A DNA stretch of 9,977 bases. Origin: Magnetovibrio sp. (GTDB taxonomy: Bacteria; Pseudomonadota; Alphaproteobacteria; Rhodospirillales; Magnetovibrionaceae). Below are positions 1-7,181 of the stretch, in pieces. The stretch covers positions 1-9,977 of the forward strand of contig JAESUA010000214.1 of assembly GCA_016763255.1 (NCBI GenBank), in the 5' to 3' direction. The notes under the pieces were generated by a model that was not told the DNA's origin, ran no database searches, and was given only the letters and a program-made list of their open reading frames with translations. A program made the position numbers and the translations under genes. Position 1 is the stretch's first letter. Every line of letters starts with the position of its first letter.

Positions 1-1382
1 ATGGCGTCTTCGACCACATCCATGGCCCAGTCCATCTGCACCTTGGTGGTGATCAGTGGCGGGGTGAAGGTGAGCACATTGCCCATGGTGATTTTGAAGC
101 TCAACCCACCATCAAGCACCCGATAAAATATCTCTTCCGCCGCATCATTGGCCGGGGTCTTGGCATCGCGGTCCAGCACCAACTCACAGCCAAACAACAT
201 GCCGCGTCCGCGCACATCGCCGATCAAGCGGTATTTATTTTTCATGTCCTGCAGGCGTTGTAACGCGTGGGCACCCACGGTGGCCGAATTTTCAACCATG
301 TTTTCGCGCTCGATAATCTCAATCGTTGTCAGCGCCGCGCGGGTGGTCAGGGGGTTTTTCTCATGGGTGTAGTGACCAAAAGCAAAGTCCCCGGCGACAT
401 CCAAATCCGGGTGCACCAAGGTCGCGGCAATCGGTAACATGCCGCCACCCAATGCCTTGCCCATCACAATCATGTCCGGCACCACGCCGTCATGGTCGCA
501 GGCGAACATTTTTCCGGTTTTGCCTAGGCCTGTGGGAATTTCATCAAAAATCAACAAGGCGCCAAAATCATCACAGGCTTGGCGCACTTCTTTCCAAAAA
601 CCTTTGGGCGGCAAGTAAGGCACGGCGCGTGCGGGTTCGGCAATCACCGCCCCGATGTCGCCTTCTTTTTCCAACACATAGCGGACCATTTTGGCGCACG
701 CCAACCCGCAGGCATCCAGGTCTGGCTGGCCGTTGGCATCGCACTTATGACCATAGACACAGCGGTAGCAGCCAAACGGGGCAACGTGCTCAGCCCCCGG
801 CAGCAACGGCCCGATGGGCGAACCGCGGAACAGTTGTTCACCGCCGACGCTCGACGCGCCAAACCCCGCGCCATGAAAAGCATCCCAAAAAGACACAGTC
901 TTAAAACGCCCGGTGGCAGCACGCGCCAGCTTCATGGCGATTTCGATGGCATCCGATCCGCCGGTGGCAAACAGAACCTTAGATAGCTTACCCGGTGAAA
1001 TTTCAGCCAGCTTTTCGGCCAAGGCCACCGCCGGTTCACAGGTGAAACGACGCGGCGCAAATGGCAAATCATCCATTTGCTGAACAATTGCCTTTTTCAA
1101 ATCGGGGTGGCCGTAACCGATGTGGTGCACATTGTTGCCATGGAAATCCATGTACGTGCGGCCATTCATGTCTTCTAAGTAGACCCCTTGGGCCTTACGC
1201 ACGGCGGACATACACGGGGTGGAAACGGATTGATGCAGAAAGTATTTTTCGTCACGTTCCAAGGGCTTGAGAGTTTGTGCATCATGGGTGCGTTCGGCCC
1301 AGGCTTTGCGGCGGGGCGACCAGTTGACCTCACCTTCTGACAGCATTGGGCCTTTTTGTTGCGCACTGTGCGTGGTGTTCAT
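1..1382 (-). CDS. pbfA: PbfA-like PLP enzyme, probable (R)-1-hydroxy-2-aminoethylphosphonate ammonia-lyase (3' end cut by window)
   Basis: 460 codons are visible from ATG at 1382; the stop lies beyond base 1. The start follows AGGAG at good spacing. The protein is a class III aminotransferase-fold PLP enzyme: GGSDAIE (residues 141-147) is the cofactor phosphate loop, W166-D-A-F-H170 the ring-stacking region, D280-E281 the Asp contacting the pyridine nitrogen, and K309 in MGKALGGG the Schiff-base lysine. The family also contains true transaminases and the phospholyases. PbfA enzymes eliminate ammonia from (R)-1-hydroxy-AEP to give phosphonoacetaldehyde in the cytoplasm. The assignment as lyase rather than transaminase rests mainly on the neighbouring AEP transporter and AEP-type LysR genes and on length. 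Residues 205-229 carry five cysteines in a segment unusual for transaminases. It is divergent from the LysR gene at 1498, which probably controls it. The alternative is an AEP- or omega-amino-acid transaminase. The fold is near certain; the specific reaction is moderately supported. Confidence 0.78.
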   Translation of the reverse strand, partial: MNTTHSAQQKGPMLSEGEVNWSPRRKAWAERTHDAQTLKPLERDEKYFLHQSVSTPCMSAVRKAQGVYLEDMNGRTYMDFHGNNVHHIGYGHPDLKKAIVQQMDDLPFAPRRFTCEPAVALAEKLAEISPGKLSKVLFATGGSDAIEIAMKLARAATGRFKTVSFWDAFHGAGFGASSVGGEQLFRGSPIGPLLPGAEHVAPFGCYRCVYGHKCDANGQPDLDACGLACAKMVRYVLEKEGDIGAVIAEPARAVPYLPPKGFWKEVRQACDDFGALLIFDEIPTGLGKTGKMFACDHDGVVPDMIVMGKALGGGMLPIAATLVHPDLDVAGDFAFGHYTHEKNPLTTRAALTTIEIIERENMVENSATVGAHALQRLQDMKNKYRLIGDVRGRGMLFGCELVLDRDAKTPANDAAEEIFYRVLDGGLSFKITMGNVLTFTPPLITTKVQMDWAMDVVEDA

Positions 1383-1433
1383 CGATACCCTCTCCTGATT
1401 AAATTTGGGCAACTTCATGCTCCGTGTTGACCA

Positions 1434-1464
1434 ATTTGACGCCGCGCACTACCATAACTCAAAT
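1434..1464. promoter_or_regulatory. Overlapping divergent promoters for pbfA-like gene and LysR gene (predicted)
   Basis: The 115-bp gap between the two divergent genes contains TTGACG (1436-1441), 17 bp, then TCAAAT (1459-1464), reading toward the LysR gene. On the other strand TTGAGT, 17 bp, TCAAAT occupies the same stretch and reads toward the lyase gene. The arms ATTTGA (1434-1439) and TCAAAT (1459-1464) are a perfect inverted repeat, so the two predicted promoters lie on top of each other. The -10 elements match the consensus at only four of six positions, and a 6-bp repeat can arise by chance. A LysR autoregulatory and activating site is expected here from family habit, but I could not identify a convincing T-N11-A box. 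Confidence 0.35.
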
Positions 1465-1497
1465 CGTTAATTCTTATTCTGTCCATAGGTAAAATCG

Positions 1498-2370
1498 ATG
1501 CATTATATACAGCTGCGCGCGTTCCATGCGGTCGCCACGTACGGTGGTTTTTCAAAGGCTGCAAACCAGTTATGCCTCACCCAGCCGGCAATTTCCGACC
1601 AAGTGCGCAAACTGGAAGAACATTTTGGGGTGTTGCTGTTTCACCGCTTAAAACGCACCGTGCGGCCCACCGAATTGGGTGATGAATTGCTGCACATCAC
1701 ACGGCGCATGTTCGACGTGGAAAGCGAAGCGATCGAGCTGCTCTCGGAAAGCAAGGTACTGCGCACAGGTTACCTCAATGTGGCAGCAGATGCGCCGCTG
1801 CACGCGATCCAAATGATCAGCGCCTTTCGCCATGTTTATCCAGGCATTGAAATTTCGCTTAAACGCGGTAATTCGGATTCGATCCTGGCCCAATTGCACG
1901 ATTACAGCGCCGACATCGGCGTTTTAGCCCAAGATCCGGGCGACCCGTCCCTCACCGTGGTGCCCTTGCGACGCGATCTGTTGGTGGCGTTCGTGCCCAA
2001 CGACCATGTGCTGACCAAAAAGAAGACCGTGAGTTTACGTCAGCTTTCCGAACAGCCCTTGGTGATCCGTGAAAAAGGCTCCACCACCCGCCAACGCATC
2101 GAAGAGGCGTTCGAAAGCCAAGGTCTGCAAGGCCGTGTGGTGATGATTGCCGAGGGCCGCGAAGCCAACCGCGAAGCGGTCGCGGCTGGCATCGGTATCG
2201 GCATCGTTTCGGGGCCCGAATTCGGCCATGACTCACGCCTCACCGCGCTGCCCATATCCGACCTCGACGTGGTGATGACCGAATACATGGTCTATCTCAA
2301 TGAACGCGTGCACCAACGGGTGATCAAGGCGTTTCTCGACACCGTACACAAAGAGGTGCAGCTCACTTAG
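1498..2370 (+). CDS. LysR-family regulator of AEP catabolism (first paralogue)
   Basis: A 290-residue LysR regulator. Residues 1-63 form the winged helix-turn-helix, with the recognition region SKAANQLCLTQPAISDQVRKLE near residues 19-40. The effector-binding domain runs from about residue 90 to 285 with the usual GIGIGIVSGPEF segment near the second-subdomain hinge. The opening MHYIQLRAFHAVATYGGFS and the overall pattern resemble the group known as aminoethylphosphonate catabolism-associated LysR regulators (TIGR03339); this is recognition by eye, not a search. The start is supported by a modest AGGT a few bases upstream, with no better alternative in frame. It is divergent from the pbfA-like gene and so probably activates it in response to AEP or an intermediate. 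It ends 13 bp from the convergent phosphate carrier gene with no visible terminator between them. The gene at 8429-9325 is a paralogue sharing the C-terminal layout. Confidence 0.88.
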   Translation: MHYIQLRAFHAVATYGGFSKAANQLCLTQPAISDQVRKLEEHFGVLLFHRLKRTVRPTELGDELLHITRRMFDVESEAIELLSESKVLRTGYLNVAADAPLHAIQMISAFRHVYPGIEISLKRGNSDSILAQLHDYSADIGVLAQDPGDPSLTVVPLRRDLLVAFVPNDHVLTKKKTVSLRQLSEQPLVIREKGSTTRQRIEEAFESQGLQGRVVMIAEGREANREAVAAGIGIGIVSGPEFGHDSRLTALPISDLDVVMTEYMVYLNERVHQRVIKAFLDTVHKEVQLT

Positions 2371-2383
2371 GAGCGATGAATTC

Positions 2384-4051
2384 TCATTGCGCACCCATGT
2401 CGTAGGCCATTGGGCCACGGCCGCCCACGTCCAAGATGGAATACGACAACGCCGTGATGTGCGAATTGATCTGCTTGAAATCACGCAGCAAATCCATGTG
2501 TATAGCACTGGTTTCCATGCTTTCGGCGGTGCCCCGGCGCAAGCGTTCGAAATGGCGCTGACAGGCATCGATCTGGGCATCACGAAAGGCGCGTTTTTCG
2601 CTGAGCAGTTCGGTCGCCAAACCTTCATCCTGAGACAGAAATAAATTGAACGACATTTGCAAGTTGGCCATCAAACGTTCGTGCAAGACATCGATGTCAT
2701 GTTGTCCTTCACCGGAAAAGCCCAGGCCCTTTTTCTGCTTCACCGCCGCCAGTTCCATCAAATTGCGATCGATCAGATCGCCAACGTGTTCCAGGTTGGT
2801 GACATAGTGCACGATGGTCATGCAGCGTTCACTTTCACGGCGCGTCAGTTTGCCTCGGCTGATTTCGGTGGCATAGAATTTAACCGCTTCATTAAGTCGA
2901 TCAACATCATCATCCATACGTTCGATGGCTTTGATGGACGTCACATCGTGGGATTTAAACGCTTCTATACTGAGCTCCAGCATGCGGTAAACCACGTCCC
3001 CCATACGCAACGCTTCACGCGATGCGTTGGCCAAGGCTTGCCCGATGTTGCCGACCTGGTCTTCATTGAGATACAACGGCTGCATCGGCTGATCCGGGGC
3101 ATTGGGATCAAACGCCGGACGAGGCATGAAACGTTCGACTAAGCGCGCCATAACCTCGGTAAACATTATGAAGGACAGCGCTAAGGCAACGTTAAAAAGG
3201 GTGTGAAAGTTAGCAATTTGACGCGCCGGTGCGGATTCAAATTCTGCCAAATACGGCCCCACGAAGTCGAGCAACGGGAACGCCAAAAGTGCCCCGGTGA
3301 CACGAAACAACAAATTACCGACCGCAACCCAGCGCCCTTCCAAGGCCCCGCCAACGGTAGCCGAAATCGCCGGCAATGTACCGCCCACATTGATGCCAAG
3401 AACCAAGACCAAGGCCAAATCAACTGGCACATGGCCGGATGCCGCCAACGACATCACCAGCAAGACCATCGCCAGTGAAGAATGCGACAACCACGTCATG
3501 ATGATCGCCAACACCATCGCCAACAACAATTCATCTTGCAAAGCGCTGATCAACTGCTGAATAAGCTCGGATTCACGCATCGGGCTGGACGCACCGACAA
3601 TTTGTTTCAGCGCCAACAACATCAAGCCCAATCCCAAAAGGATGCGCCCGATATTACGGGTCCCCTTGCGCTGGGCCATCATGAAGATGATCAATCCCAC
3701 GGTGACGCACAGCGGGCTTAAAAAACTAAGATCAAAACTAAGAACTTGCGCCACCACGGTGGTGCCGACATCGGCACCCAAAACGGTGGCCAGCGCAGGG
3801 CCGGTCTTGATCAAACCACGACTGGCGAACGAGGCGATCAACAACACCACGGCGGTACTGGACTGCACCAATGCGGTTAAACCCGCACCGGTCAGTGCGG
3901 CAGTGAAACGATTTGATGTTGAACGGCGGATCGCCAAGCGCAATTGCCCACCGAGCGCACGCATCGCCCCGGTACGCACCATGCGCAGCCCCCACAGCAA
4001 AGCCGCAACCCCACCGATCAAATTGAACAGACCTAGCGTACCGGCACCCAT
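2384..4051 (-). CDS. Na+/phosphate cotransporter-family protein with PhoU-like C-terminal domain
   Basis: A 555-residue inner-membrane protein of the PNaS/NptA/YjbB type. The first transport repeat carries QSSTA (residues 63-67) followed by GADVGTT (92-98). The second repeat carries SHSSLA (189-194) followed by GINVGGT (219-225). Hydrophobic segments fill residues 7-25 and about 50-305. From about 335 to 545 the sequence is charged and helical, as in PhoU-like cytoplasmic tails. The second repeat has His where the canonical motif has Gln. ATG at 4051 follows AAGG at good spacing. Family members move phosphate with Na+, and E. coli YjbB has been linked to phosphate export. Its position directly behind an AEP importer suggests it exports phosphate released from phosphonate breakdown, but direction and substrate are inferred. 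It may be read through from the permease gene or from a weak promoter in the 105-bp gap. Confidence 0.88.
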   Translation of the reverse strand: MGAGTLGLFNLIGGVAALLWGLRMVRTGAMRALGGQLRLAIRRSTSNRFTAALTGAGLTALVQSSTAVVLLIASFASRGLIKTGPALATVLGADVGTTVVAQVLSFDLSFLSPLCVTVGLIIFMMAQRKGTRNIGRILLGLGLMLLALKQIVGASSPMRESELIQQLISALQDELLLAMVLAIIMTWLSHSSLAMVLLVMSLAASGHVPVDLALVLVLGINVGGTLPAISATVGGALEGRWVAVGNLLFRVTGALLAFPLLDFVGPYLAEFESAPARQIANFHTLFNVALALSFIMFTEVMARLVERFMPRPAFDPNAPDQPMQPLYLNEDQVGNIGQALANASREALRMGDVVYRMLELSIEAFKSHDVTSIKAIERMDDDVDRLNEAVKFYATEISRGKLTRRESERCMTIVHYVTNLEHVGDLIDRNLMELAAVKQKKGLGFSGEGQHDIDVLHERLMANLQMSFNLFLSQDEGLATELLSEKRAFRDAQIDACQRHFERLRRGTAESMETSAIHMDLLRDFKQINSHITALSYSILDVGGRGPMAYDMGAQ

Positions 4052-4075
4052 GTCACCACCTTCTTTTTGTTGTTT

Positions 4076-4081
4076 ATTTTA
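4076..4081 (-). promoter_or_regulatory. Possible -10 element for the phosphate carrier gene
   Basis: On the minus strand TAAAAT (five of six matches to TATAAT) lies about 25 bases before the carrier start codon. The hexamer 17 bp further upstream (GTGATC) is a poor -35. The stretch is AT-rich, so a chance match is quite possible. If it is real, the carrier can be transcribed separately from the ABC transporter operon. Confidence 0.22.
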
Positions 4082-4107
4082 TCTCCATGAAGCACGCGAT
4101 CACGCCG

Positions 4108-4139
4108 CCCTGCTCCCAAATAATGTCTTGGGAACAGGG
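4108..4139 (-). repeat. Intercistronic hairpin between permease and phosphate carrier genes
   Basis: The arms CCCTGCTCCCAA (4108-4119) and TTGGGAACAGGG (4128-4139) surround an 8-base loop. In the leftward transcript the single non-Watson-Crick position becomes a U-G wobble, so all 12 pairs can form. No U-run follows on the transcript, so it does not look like a standard intrinsic terminator. It more likely trims or stabilises the 3' end of the permease message, or limits read-through into the carrier gene. A weak outer pairing, TGAAGCA (4088-4094) with TGCTTCA (4153-4159, over the permease stop), encloses it. Confidence 0.6.
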
Positions 4140-4156
4140 TTGCACAATCAAATGCT

Positions 4157-5905
4157 TCACGTCGTGGCCGACTTCCACGCCATGGCTCGGGCGTTGATGC
4201 CTCTGCTGATCAATGCATGAAGTGATTTCACCACAATCGAGGTGAGCACGATCATCATCGCCATCGCTGCCGCCGGGGCTTGATCGCCGACGTCATCCAT
4301 ATTCAACACCGAGATCGAGGCCAGCTTGGTATCCGGTGCATACAAGAACACCACCGCAGAAACCGTGGTCATGGCGTTGACAAATAGATAGATGGCGACG
4401 TCGGAAATGGCGGTCAAGCAAATCGGGAAATGAACTCGAGCAACCGTCTTATAAAACGGCGCTTTTAGAGATGCCGAGACGGCTTCAAATTCCGGGTCGA
4501 TTTGCTTTAAGGCGGTCACCAAGGTCAAATGAGACACGGTGTAAAAATGCGCCACCGAGGCCAAAACCAAGATCGCCATGGTGCCGTATATACCGCTGAA
4601 CGGGTTGTCCCCATCGGCAAAGAAAAAGATATACGCCAAGCCCAAAACCATGCCTGGAACGGCCATGGGGATCATCGCCATCATTTGCACGGTGGTGCGC
4701 AGGCCTTTAAAGCTTTGACACTTTTCAACAAAATACGCACCCATGAAGATTATGCCGGTACCGACAAACGCGGTGATGGTGGCCATCTTGAGGCTGTTGA
4801 AAAACGATGCCCAACCGTTGGGATCAACGGCATCAAAATCATAATGCACCAACGTGAACGACATGTCATAGGGCCAGAACGTGATGAACGATGAAAATGC
4901 CGCCATGCCCAAGATAGAGACCAAAAACACCGTCACCGCCGCGCAAAAGGTGAACAGCAAACCATCACGCAAGGCATGGGGTTTGGGGTGATATGGGGCC
5001 GAGCGTGCGGTCAGCACCGCCGTTTGTTTTTTGCGCACATGACGATCGACCACGAACGAGACCAACGCCGGCACCAACAACACCATGCCGACCACCGCAC
5101 CGATGGAGAAGTTTTGCTGTCCCACCACTTGCTTATAGATATCGGTCGCCAATACGTTGAAGTTGCCGCCGATCACCTTAGGGATACCAAAGTCGGTGAT
5201 GGCCAGGGTAAAAGCGACAAAGCCCGCACTGATCAGGCCATAACGTGCCCCCGGCAAGGTGACGGTGAAAAAGATCCGCACCCGTCCGGCACCCAACACT
5301 TCCGCCGCCTCATAGAGGCGTGCATCCGATGTCGACAACGAGGTAACCATGATCATCAACACATGGGGGAAAATATAGAAACACATGCCGATGGTGATGC
5401 CGATGGGGCCATAAATGCTTTCGCCCATCAAAAGGTCCTTGATCACCCCTTGATTGCCAAACAGATACACCAACGAGATGGCCGGCAACAAAGACGGCGC
5501 TAGAATGGGAATACTGGCCAGGGCGCGAAAAATTTTCTTTCCCCGCATGCACGAACGGGTCAGCGCATATGCATAAATAAACGCCATCGATCCGGCGATC
5601 AGCGTCACGCCCAAGGCCATGCCTACGCTGTTCCATATGGACAACACCAGCCCATAGGACGAAAAATATTCGATAAAATTGTCCAGGCCGACAAACACAC
5701 CGTTGTTGTCTTGGAAACTTTTGGTAAAAATCGTGATCAGCGGCAACACAAGTGCAACCATCATCGCGGCGACGATGGCCAACAGCCCCGCCAGCATGAT
5801 CATCTCATCTTTGCTGAGATGGCGCATACGCTGGATAAAGTTTGGACGGCCCATCGGGGCTTTTTCACGACGCGGGTCTTTATTCATCGTTGTGGAATAG
5901 TTCAT
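4157..5905 (-). CDS. phnU2: AEP ABC transporter, fused double permease
   Basis: A 582-residue inner-membrane protein containing two complete binding-protein-dependent permease domains in one chain, as in the PhnU2 group of AEP transporters (TIGR03262). Domain 1 spans about residues 40-290 with the ATPase-docking EAA loop at 199-218 (EAAEVLGAG...TLP). Domain 2 spans about 310-565 with a diverged loop at 474-494 (EAVSASLKA...HFP) that lacks the usual glycine. The chosen start is ATG at 5905, preceded by GAGG six bases away. A GTG at 5917 that would overlap the ATPase stop as GTGA gives four more residues but has no ribosome-binding site. With the ATG start the gap to the ATPase gene is 8 bp, implying translational coupling. 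It should form the pore with the ATPase at 5914-7050 and the binding protein at 7182-8213. The fused form means one copy per transporter. Family assignment is strong; AEP specificity comes from the operon. Confidence 0.9.
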   Translation of the reverse strand: MNYSTTMNKDPRREKAPMGRPNFIQRMRHLSKDEMIMLAGLLAIVAAMMVALVLPLITIFTKSFQDNNGVFVGLDNFIEYFSSYGLVLSIWNSVGMALGVTLIAGSMAFIYAYALTRSCMRGKKIFRALASIPILAPSLLPAISLVYLFGNQGVIKDLLMGESIYGPIGITIGMCFYIFPHVLMIMVTSLSTSDARLYEAAEVLGAGRVRIFFTVTLPGARYGLISAGFVAFTLAITDFGIPKVIGGNFNVLATDIYKQVVGQQNFSIGAVVGMVLLVPALVSFVVDRHVRKKQTAVLTARSAPYHPKPHALRDGLLFTFCAAVTVFLVSILGMAAFSSFITFWPYDMSFTLVHYDFDAVDPNGWASFFNSLKMATITAFVGTGIIFMGAYFVEKCQSFKGLRTTVQMMAMIPMAVPGMVLGLAYIFFFADGDNPFSGIYGTMAILVLASVAHFYTVSHLTLVTALKQIDPEFEAVSASLKAPFYKTVARVHFPICLTAISDVAIYLFVNAMTTVSAVVFLYAPDTKLASISVLNMDDVGDQAPAAAMAMMIVLTSIVVKSLHALISRGINARAMAWKSATT

Positions 5906-5913
5906 GGCACACC

Positions 5914-7050
5914 TCACGTATCTAGATCGGCGGAGCCGGGGAACAGCTGTAAATGCTCTTTGGGCAAAGCGATGGCAAGACGTTCACCACGGCCCAAGGA
6001 CATATCGCGCATCAAATTGATGGAAAAATCGGCGGTCAAACGGATGTCGCGGCCATCGCGACGGCACGCCAACTCGGCGCGGCAAAACGAACCAAGAAAT
6101 TCCACATCGACCACTTCGGCATCAATATAATTTTCCGTCTTTTCGCTGACGCCGCGCACCATCACGTCTTCGGGACGGATGCAGGCCGTGACCGTGGAGC
6201 CAAGTTCAAAACCACCAGCCTGGCCATCAACCATTAGGGCACAGTCGCCCATGCGCACCTGATTGCCATCTTCGAAAACACCTTCGAGGAAGTTCATTTC
6301 TCCGATGAAGTCGGCGACATAAGCGGTGGCGGGATTGCCGTAAATTTCTTGCGGCGTGCCGACCTGTTCGATCACCCCGTGGTTCATCACCACGATCTTG
6401 TCGGCCATGGCCATGGCTTCTTCCTGGTCGTGGGTCACCATGATGGTGGTGATGCCGAGCTTGCGTTGCAGCTCTTTCATTTCATGGCGCAGGTTAACAC
6501 GCACCTTGGCATCCAGTGCCGAAAGCGGTTCATCAAGCAACAACATGTTGGGTTCATTGGCCAAGGCGCGGGCCAAGGCGATGCGTTGTTGTTGGCCCCC
6601 CGAAAGGGCCGATGGGTACTTTGGTCCGGAGTCCGACAAGCCAACGGTGTCGAGCAAGTCTTGAACCCGCTGATTGACCTTGTCGCGGCCCATCTTGCGT
6701 ACCGATAGGCCGTAGGCAATGTTTTGCTTGGCGGTGAGATTGGGAAACAGAGCGTAGGATTGAAACACGATGCCAAAATCGCGAGAGACCGGCGGCAAGT
6801 GTGAAATATCCTTACCCCCTTGCACAATTTGTCCTGAGGTCTGGAAATCGAGCCCGGCAATGGCCCTGAGTAACGTGGTCTTGCCGCATCCGGATGGACC
6901 GAGGAAGCAGACGAACTCGCCATCCTTCACGGTCAAAGAGACATCATCCAGGGCGACGAACTCGCCAAACTTCTTGGTTAAGTTGTTGATTTCCAAGTAA
7001 GGAGTGGTGACGGTTTCGTCAGCTGTAATTTTATTCATTGTTCCAGCCAT
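5914..7050 (-). CDS. phnT2: AEP ABC transporter, ATP-binding subunit
   Basis: A 378-residue cytoplasmic ATPase with all motor motifs intact: Walker A GPSGCGKTT (51-59), Q-loop Q97, signature LSGGQ (149-153), Walker B LLLDEP (170-175), D-loop SALD (177-180) and switch H207. Residues from about 290 to 372 form a TOBE-type domain, as in the Fe3+/polyamine/AEP importer branch of ABC ATPases. The ATG at 7050 follows AGAGG at a spacing of about 9. An in-frame ATG at 7038 is possible but has a weaker upstream signal. It lies between the binding-protein gene (131-bp gap with a strong hairpin) and the permease gene (8-bp gap). On sequence alone it could be mistaken for a putrescine or iron transporter ATPase. 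The neighbouring PhnS2-like binding protein and fused permease point to AEP (PhnT2 group, TIGR03265). Confidence 0.9.
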   Translation of the reverse strand: MAGTMNKITADETVTTPYLEINNLTKKFGEFVALDDVSLTVKDGEFVCFLGPSGCGKTTLLRAIAGLDFQTSGQIVQGGKDISHLPPVSRDFGIVFQSYALFPNLTAKQNIAYGLSVRKMGRDKVNQRVQDLLDTVGLSDSGPKYPSALSGGQQQRIALARALANEPNMLLLDEPLSALDAKVRVNLRHEMKELQRKLGITTIMVTHDQEEAMAMADKIVVMNHGVIEQVGTPQEIYGNPATAYVADFIGEMNFLEGVFEDGNQVRMGDCALMVDGQAGGFELGSTVTACIRPEDVMVRGVSEKTENYIDAEVVDVEFLGSFCRAELACRRDGRDIRLTADFSINLMRDMSLGRGERLAIALPKEHLQLFPGSADLDT

Positions 7051-7113
7051 CTTGGGTGTCCTCTTCTGAGCCTGTTGCCAGGAGAGAATACACTAAACGA
7101 GGGGGGGAGGTCC

Positions 7114-7147
7114 GGACCACGGTGCCAAACGATTGGCGCCGTGGTCC
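7114..7147 (-). repeat. Strong 15-bp intercistronic hairpin after the binding-protein gene
   Basis: The arms GGACCACGGTGCCAA (7114-7128) and TTGGCGCCGTGGTCC (7133-7147) are separated by the 4-base loop ACGA; 14 of 15 positions are complementary. In the leftward transcript the odd position is a C-A mismatch in a very GC-rich stem. A run of seven C residues follows, not U, so it is not a typical rho-independent terminator. It sits 34 bases past the binding-protein stop and 63 bases before the ATPase start. That position fits an exonuclease barrier or partial attenuator that keeps binding-protein mRNA more abundant than the membrane components, as known in several ABC importer operons such as malEFG. 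Confidence 0.75.
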
Positions 7148-7181
7148 CACCAGGTCTTAAGATATGTGGTTCGTTACGACT

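Noticed and set aside
326..904. Rightward open frame of 192 codons inside the lyase gene
   Set aside because: It lies antisense to a well-supported PLP enzyme, has an Arg/Pro/His-rich low-complexity translation with no recognisable family, and no ribosome-binding site; it is a shadow of codon bias on the other strand.
2371..2383. Bidirectional terminator between the convergent LysR and carrier genes
   Set aside because: The gap is only 13 bp with no stem-loop or T-run; transcripts from the two sides probably overlap or end by another mechanism.
2657..3142. Rightward open frame of 161 codons inside the phosphate carrier gene
   Set aside because: Antisense to the PhoU-like tail, His/Phe-rich composition typical of a reverse-strand shadow, and no independent start signals.
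3642..4220. Rightward open frame of 192 codons spanning the carrier 5' end and the gap to the permease
   Set aside because: Mostly antisense to the transport repeats and extends over the hairpin at 4108-4139; composition is unlike a real protein and no family is recognisable.
4976..5503. Rightward open frame of 175 codons inside the permease gene
   Set aside because: Very high His/Gln/Arg/Asp content with no hydrophobic core, antisense to conserved permease domain 1; a shadow.
5914..7050. Putrescine or ferric iron transporter ATPase
   Set aside because: The ATPase alone would allow this, but the adjacent binding protein has the AEP-type hallmarks and the permease is the fused double form typical of PhnU2.
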